This document shows, piece by piece, positions 21,912 through 25,953 of a stretch of DNA of 25,953 nt. The notes under the pieces are model-generated. The model saw only the letters and a list, made by a program, of their open reading frames with translations, was not told the DNA's origin and did not search any database. The DNA lies in assembly GCA_964450355.1 (NCBI GenBank), contig CAYVDH010000027.1:1-25953 (forward strand), in the 5' to 3' direction. A program made the translations under genes and the position numbers. Position 1 is the first letter of the stretch. Each line of letters begins with the position of its first letter. This stretch comes from CAYVDH01 sp964450355 (GTDB lineage: Bacteria > Bacteroidota > Bacteroidia > NS11-12g > UBA955).

Positions 21912-23487
21912 ATAAGAACTTATACGCTTCTAAATTTTTATATTTTTCAATCAAAACAAAGTTAGAATCAATGGATTTGACTTTAGTTAAAAAAGCAGAG
22001 TCATTAGAAATAAAATAATATGGTTTGCTTGATTTTATAAAGTTTCGAATGCTTGATTTGTCATGATCCTTACTTATTCTATAACCCCTTAAATTAAGCA
22101 AATACAAAACATTGTTAGGCGCTCCATCATACCCTACCAAAACACATTGATTTCTGTTTATTCCCTTTTTGTTTAACATGTTTTTAAACTCAAGGTAATC
22201 TTCGGCATTTTGTTGTGATTGCTCCCAATATGTTCCCACAGTGTATCGGTCTGTCAATTGTTTGTACCCATAATTAAATTGGAATAAAAAAGCCCAAATG
22301 ATACCAGCAAATATAATTATCCTCATCCACCACTTTATAAATGCATTGTTTGTGAAAAAATTAGCCCAAGCTATCCAATTTAAAACTACCACAGGCAAAA
22401 GGGCAATGATGTAATAATCATGGTATTTAAATTGTGCAATCATAATGGATAAAAACATAAAAAACCCAAGGGTATTGATCATGCTTATAAACCATAATAC
22501 AGGATTGATTTTACTTTTAAATAAAACAAGTAATACCAACATGGATGAAACTATGCAAAGCAAAGGAATGGCAAAGGTCTCTCGTGGCCAATTGTAAAAA
22601 TAAATTCCCCAATCTATCGCGTATTTTTCCCAAGTTGGCTCAATGAAAATTTTCTGAAAAAAATATTGACTATTGTGAGTGCTTGCCAAATGGTTGCTCC
22701 ATAATCTCCACAATATTGGAAGAACAGTAGAAAATACCAACCATTTATAGGCTAATTTTTTATTGATTATATCAATTTTAAAAAAGTTAAAGTTGGACAA
22801 CAATACTACTGACAACATGGTGCACCATTGAACTGCAGAAGTCACTTTAATGGCCATTGCTAACCCCAATATTAAAGAAAAAAGCAATGTATAAGCCCAA
22901 TGAAGCTTAAGCGGTTTATGAAAAGAATGAGGGACAAATGCACGAAAGAACAAATACCAAGAGACAAAAATCAATCCTAATGCAGCAGTATCAGGAATAA
23001 AACTGTTTGAATAAAACAATAAAATAGGAGAAGAATTGATTATACCAATTAAGAAATATGAGACAATTGGTTTCACAAATAGACAAAATAATTGGTGCAG
23101 AAAAAACAAACCTATCAATAAAAAAGTCAAAGTTAAAACCCTGAACCAAAAATGATCAAAGCCAAATAAATGATACAAAACAGCCGCTAAATAATTGGTA
23201 AAGGGCATTTCACATGACACAATACCATCAACACACCTGGTTTCATGTACTTCGGGTAACAGAAAATTCATGCCATTTTCATAGTAATTAAGTGCAATGG
23301 AGGCTCTATCGCATTGAGCTCCTTGATGCACGCCTCTTGGCGGCTCATTCAAAGTTTTAACAACACCTATTGCAAGATTAAAAACATACCAAATCAGCAA
23401 AAACCGAATTAAATCCCTTATGTATTTTTTTTTATTCAAAGATTTAAAATTATTTAACCACAGGTACTTTGGTTTGTTTGATTGCAT
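21904..23487 (-). CDS. GT-C-type membrane glycosyltransferase (GT39/ArnT-like)
   Basis: This 527-aa polytopic membrane protein has about ten hydrophobic segments and a soluble C-terminus (about 435-527). The first extracytoplasmic loop holds an acidic residue in the position of the GT-C catalytic Asp (D60 in 'GVHQGAQCDRASIALNYYE'), followed by 'CEMPFTNYLAAVLYHLFGF', like the 'E-x-P-x-x-x-Y-x-x-A' segment of PMT/ArnT-type enzymes. Such enzymes transfer sugars from polyprenyl-phosphate donors. Donor and acceptor are unknown. The ATG at 23487 gives a 38-bp out-of-frame overlap with the rhodanese gene; a TTG at 23439 (residue 17) would leave a 10-nt gap and is a reasonable alternative. Family assignment is by pattern only. 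Confidence 0.72.
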   Translation of the reverse strand: MQSNKPKYLWLNNFKSLNKKKYIRDLIRFLLIWYVFNLAIGVVKTLNEPPRGVHQGAQCDRASIALNYYENGMNFLLPEVHETRCVDGIVSCEMPFTNYLAAVLYHLFGFDHFWFRVLTLTFLLIGLFFLHQLFCLFVKPIVSYFLIGIINSSPILLFYSNSFIPDTAALGLIFVSWYLFFRAFVPHSFHKPLKLHWAYTLLFSLILGLAMAIKVTSAVQWCTMLSVVLLSNFNFFKIDIINKKLAYKWLVFSTVLPILWRLWSNHLASTHNSQYFFQKIFIEPTWEKYAIDWGIYFYNWPRETFAIPLLCIVSSMLVLLVLFKSKINPVLWFISMINTLGFFMFLSIMIAQFKYHDYYIIALLPVVVLNWIAWANFFTNNAFIKWWMRIIIFAGIIWAFLFQFNYGYKQLTDRYTVGTYWEQSQQNAEDYLEFKNMLNKKGINRNQCVLVGYDGAPNNVLYLLNLRGYRISKDHDKSSIRNFIKSSKPYYFISNDSAFLTKVKSIDSNFVLIEKYKNLEAYKFLSK

Positions 23488-24046
23488 TTAAACCCCCATA
23501 AACATTTTTAACTAAATGATACTTGTTTTTCCTTAAAATACTGCAAGCTACCATGCTGCTATTACCGCCATTGCAATACACATAAATTGATTTGTCTTTG
23601 GGCAATTCCGACAATCTATTTTCTAATTCAATTAATGGTATGTTGAGGGCTTCTATAACATGCCCAGTTTGAAATTGTTCATTGGTACGCACATCCAATA
23701 CAAATTCCTCGTTGTAGTTTAAATCCAATTCAAATTCTTCTGTAGATATACTAATTACAACATCAATTGGCAGCTTGGAATCTTTATATGCTTGAATTCC
23801 ATTTTTAAGAAATTTATAATGAGTATAACCCAATTCAATTAACAGTTCATTGACTTCTTTTTCTTGGTCGGATATGATAATCATTTCAGAATCTTTATTA
23901 GGAAAAAAATGATTCATCCTGTCTTTGAACGAAGCTTTTAATCCTATATTTATTGAACCGGGAATAAATCCTCTTTCGAAGATATCAGGCAATCTTGTGT
24001 CAATTATTTTTTGTGACTTAATTTCGCTTAAATCAATGTAATTCAT
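23450..24046 (-). CDS. Tandem rhodanese-domain protein (first domain inactive)
   Basis: Rhodaneses move sulfane sulfur through a cysteine persulfide. The 198-aa product has two domains. The first (about 1-98) keeps the fold marks 'KIIDTRLPDIFERGFIPGSINI' but has 'MIIISDQEKEV' where the active-site loop should be, so it lacks the cysteine. The second (about 100-198) has 'FVLDVRTNEQFQTGHVIEALNIPL' and an active loop with C158 (C-N-G-G-N-S-S; the arginine often seen near the end of the loop is Ser here). The same two-domain block is found at the C-terminus of longer Bacteroidota metallo-beta-lactamase/rhodanese (ETHE1-like) proteins, but no such domain is encoded upstream here. It follows tsaB by 18 nt and has a -7 box 4 nt before its ATG. 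Confidence 0.86.
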   Translation of the reverse strand: MNYIDLSEIKSQKIIDTRLPDIFERGFIPGSINIGLKASFKDRMNHFFPNKDSEMIIISDQEKEVNELLIELGYTHYKFLKNGIQAYKDSKLPIDVVISISTEEFELDLNYNEEFVLDVRTNEQFQTGHVIEALNIPLIELENRLSELPKDKSIYVYCNGGNSSMVACSILRKNKYHLVKNVYGGLNAIKQTKVPVVK

Positions 24047-24050
24047 TTTG

Positions 24051-24058
24051 CAAATATA
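24051..24058 (-). promoter_or_regulatory. Candidate -7 box for the rhodanese gene
   Basis: On the minus strand this reads TATATTTG, an exact TAnnTTTG match that ends 4 nt before the ATG at 24046. The spacing is the same as at haaO and the E1 gene. It sits in the 18-nt gap after tsaB and may start a separate leaderless transcript. No -33 element is clear, as the upstream DNA is tsaB coding sequence. Confidence 0.42.
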
Positions 24059-24064
24059 AATCTA

Positions 24065-24733
24065 TTATTTATTTGCTTGTGTTATGTTAGCTCCTTTTAA
24101 ATAAAAGGGCTCGAAATAGGCTAAATCTTCGAATTCTTTTTTATTAAATTTATCCAAAACTACTTCAGCCATGTACTTAGCTTGAGGGTAATTTGAACTG
24201 ATTTTAAAATCATGAAAACCTTTTGACTTTTCAGCTCCATCACCACCTATTATGACATTTTTATTTTTAAAAAATTCAGGTATAACATCATCATTCCCAA
24301 AAACAGCATTTTTTACAGGCATAGTTGATTGAAGTTGATGATTGTAAATTGTATAATACACCTCTAATCTTCTAGCATCTATCATAGGGACATAATAGTC
24401 GGCACTAGGGAAATCATTTTTCATTTGATATGCAATTATGAGCAAAGTAGGAACGGAAATCATAGGAATACCAGAAGCAAAACAAATTCCTTTCGCAACA
24501 CTTGTTGCAATTCTCAAACCAGTATAAGAACCTGGTCCGCTGCTTAGTGCTACTGCATTTAAATCTGAATAGTGAATATTGGCTTGATTAAAGGAGGTTT
24601 CAATTAAATTGAAAATGGATTGAGCATGAGAATTTTCAGAAACAATTTCATTGTATATTACATTTAAATTGTTACTTATTAAAGCTACAGAAGTGACCTT
24701 AGCGGAAGTTTCAAGACAAAGGATGTTAGGCAT
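24065..24733 (-). CDS. tsaB: tRNA threonylcarbamoyladenosine biosynthesis protein TsaB
   Basis: TsaB is the non-catalytic partner of TsaD and TsaE in making t6A at position 37 of ANN-decoding tRNAs. The 222-aa protein has the ASKHA-fold N-terminus 'ILCLETSAKVTSVAL' and the signature 'VALSSGPGSYTGLRIATSVAKGI' (about 61-83) seen in TsaB and TsaD; the length and absence of TsaD's metal-binding histidines indicate TsaB. Its ATG overlaps the stop of the upstream DUF4175 gene by 8 bp (ATGCCTAA), implying coupled translation. AGGTGG just upstream of the ATG is a Shine-Dalgarno-like site, uncommon in Bacteroidota. Confidence 0.95.
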   Translation of the reverse strand: MPNILCLETSAKVTSVALISNNLNVIYNEIVSENSHAQSIFNLIETSFNQANIHYSDLNAVALSSGPGSYTGLRIATSVAKGICFASGIPMISVPTLLIIAYQMKNDFPSADYYVPMIDARRLEVYYTIYNHQLQSTMPVKNAVFGNDDVIPEFFKNKNVIIGGDGAEKSKGFHDFKISSNYPQAKYMAEVVLDKFNKKEFEDLAYFEPFYLKGANITQANK

Positions 24734-25953
24734 TTCCCACCTTTTTAAAATAATCTTTTACCTTTTGTTTGTAATAAGGATTCATATCGGCAGGAATGGT
24801 TCTTAACAATTCCATTTCACGTGCTTTTTTTTCTAAATATTCTTTGATTGCAGGAGGAATTTTATTGATGACTTCTTTGGCCTGTTCTGCTTCTCTTTTA
24901 TTGTCTTGATCTTGCTCTTTTTCAGCTTTTTCATGCTCTAGCATCCTGGTTTCAATTTCTTCCATTCTTTTAAGAGTTTCAGGAGTAATTTGTTTGTTAA
25001 CCAAATCTTTTTCTTGCTGCTCCATCAACTCCTTGGTTTTATTTAAATCTCCATAAGCACCTTCTTTACCTTCCTCTTTTAACATTTTCTGTAGTCTATC
25101 AATTTCTCTTCTCAATGCTTCTTGTTGAGCGGCTATTTTTGCAAATTGTTCACTGGTAGGGTTTTTGCCTTGTTGTTTTCCATTTTTCATTTCTTGCAAT
25201 TGCTTGTTCAATTGGTCTTGCATTTGCTTCATGTTTCCCATTTTGGGTTTGCCTTGAGAACCTGGTTTCCCTGGTTTTTTCCCTGGATTTTTACATTGAC
25301 CTTGTTTTTTTTCTTGGTCTTGTTTCATGCTTTCTTGCATGTTTTTAAGCGTTTCACTGAGCATCACCGCAAGGTTGTTAATTCCAGTCATAACGTATTG
25401 TTGCCTTGTAGTTCCGTTAGGTATTTCTACTTTACTAAAATGCTCTATGGATTTATCCATGTTTGAATTCACAGAAGTGATTTCTTTGTTAACAAAACTT
25501 TGAATTTGAATTTGCCTTTTACTAAGTGCTAATAAAGAATCTTCAACCAATTTCACATCTTCTTTGATTTTTTGCTGTTTGGCACTTAATTCAACGTATT
25601 TAGGATTATACCCTCTGACACTTTTCATGTCTTGCATTAAATTTTCTTGCTCAACACTGATTTCTATTAGGTTTTCTAATATTTGCCTCAAAGTAAAATA
25701 ATCTTCTTCCTTTTGTTGTTCTTGAGCTTCTTCAAGGCTTTTTTTCATTTTCTCAGCCATTTTTTTCATGTTATCAGAGTTTTTTTTCTGACTTTCTGAT
25801 GCCTTTTTATTTTGCTTTTTATTTAAACTTTCTTGGCTTTCTTCTAACCCTTCGTTAATTTCTTTTTGTTCTTGATTTGTGTTGTCTAAATCCATAGGAG
25901 TTTCCAAGTCATTGTTTTTTTCCTCATTTTTTTTTTTTTCTTTTTCTATTTCT
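24726..25953 (-). CDS. DUF4175 family protein, C-terminal part (gene runs off the window)
   Basis: The frame is open to the right edge, so the ATG at 25895 and TTG at 25907 are probably internal and the N-terminus lies outside. The visible 409 or so residues are hydrophilic and helical, very rich in Gln, Lys and Glu, with coiled-coil character and a Lys/Gly/Pro/Gln-rich stretch ('KKQGQCKNPGKKPGKPG', about residues 200-220 counted from 25907). Late blocks 'SEQFAKIAAQQEALRREID', 'EQQEKDLVNKQITPETLKR', 'EIETRMLEHEKAE' and 'PPAIKEYLEKKAREMELL' resemble the C-terminus of DUF4175, a Bacteroidota family of about 1,100 aa with N-terminal membrane helices and unknown function. A 13-base homopolymer lies in the coding region near 25927-25939. 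The stop overlaps the tsaB start by 8 bp. Confidence 0.8.
   Translation of the reverse strand, partial: EIEKEKKKNEEKNNDLETPMDLDNTNQEQKEINEGLEESQESLNKKQNKKASESQKKNSDNMKKMAEKMKKSLEEAQEQQKEEDYFTLRQILENLIEISVEQENLMQDMKSVRGYNPKYVELSAKQQKIKEDVKLVEDSLLALSKRQIQIQSFVNKEITSVNSNMDKSIEHFSKVEIPNGTTRQQYVMTGINNLAVMLSETLKNMQESMKQDQEKKQGQCKNPGKKPGKPGSQGKPKMGNMKQMQDQLNKQLQEMKNGKQQGKNPTSEQFAKIAAQQEALRREIDRLQKMLKEEGKEGAYGDLNKTKELMEQQEKDLVNKQITPETLKRMEEIETRMLEHEKAEKEQDQDNKREAEQAKEVINKIPPAIKEYLEKKAREMELLRTIPADMNPYYKQKVKDYFKKVGNA

Noticed and set aside
25122..25466. 114-codon open frame on the plus strand inside the DUF4175 gene
   Set aside because: It is a Phe/Leu-rich shadow of the Gln/Lys-rich coding sequence on the minus strand, without promoter or family resemblance.
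1..25953. CRISPR array, transposon ends, retron or toxin-antitoxin pair
   Set aside because: I saw no regularly spaced repeats, no transposase or reverse transcriptase frame and no small toxin-antitoxin-like gene pair in either strand.

Overview
The window is a stretch of Bacteroidota chromosome. The evidence is strong AT-richness, matches to the Bacteroidota promoter (TTTG, about 19 nt, TAnnTTTG), a type IX secretion (T9SS) sorting domain, a fused 2-oxoacid dehydrogenase E1, tandem TonB genes, a DUF4175 protein and a glycine-lipid acyltransferase pair. Order and genus cannot be fixed from the sequence. Most of the window is ordinary core and lineage-typical genome. I see no prophage, insertion sequence, CRISPR array or recognisable defence island.

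Layout. 1-545: the 3' end of a GyrI-like domain gene, closed by a bidirectional terminator. 568-4679 (minus): the fused E1 dehydrogenase and two tandem TonB-type energy transducers. 4820-7617 (minus): a close-packed group transcribed as class I fructose-bisphosphate aldolase, accD, gcvH and a VanZ-like membrane protein, with a promoter before the aldolase. 7675-7983 (minus): a tiny secreted protein that is only a T9SS sorting domain. 8076-10038 (plus): an ElaA-like acetyltransferase and an outer-membrane DUF5723-like protein, ending at a perfect terminator. 10115-11242 (minus): an exported protein. After a divergent intergenic region with two inverted repeats come a helix-turn-helix regulator overlapped by a Pif1-like helicase, a TPR protein, and a rhomboid protease overlapped by an EEP-family membrane protein (all plus).

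17443-18330 (minus): a DOPA-dioxygenase-like enzyme. 18415-19278 (plus): a beta-barrel-like protein with no ATG start. 19330-19403 (minus): tRNA-Asn(GUU). 19476-21351 (minus): GlsB/GlsA-type acyltransferases for amino-acid lipids, divergent from 3-hydroxyanthranilate 3,4-dioxygenase (plus). 21904 to the end (minus): a GT-C-like membrane glycosyltransferase, a tandem rhodanese protein, TsaB and the C-terminal part of a DUF4175 protein.

Cross-cutting observations: (i) exact TAnnTTTG boxes end only 4-7 nt before several start codons, which predicts leaderless mRNAs, while another set sits 21-22 nt upstream; (ii) two gene pairs are joined by a TTGA overlap, where TTG is the start of the second gene and TGA the stop of the first; (iii) the E1 enzyme appears to have exchanged the identities (Asp and Asn) of its two cofactor-metal ligands.
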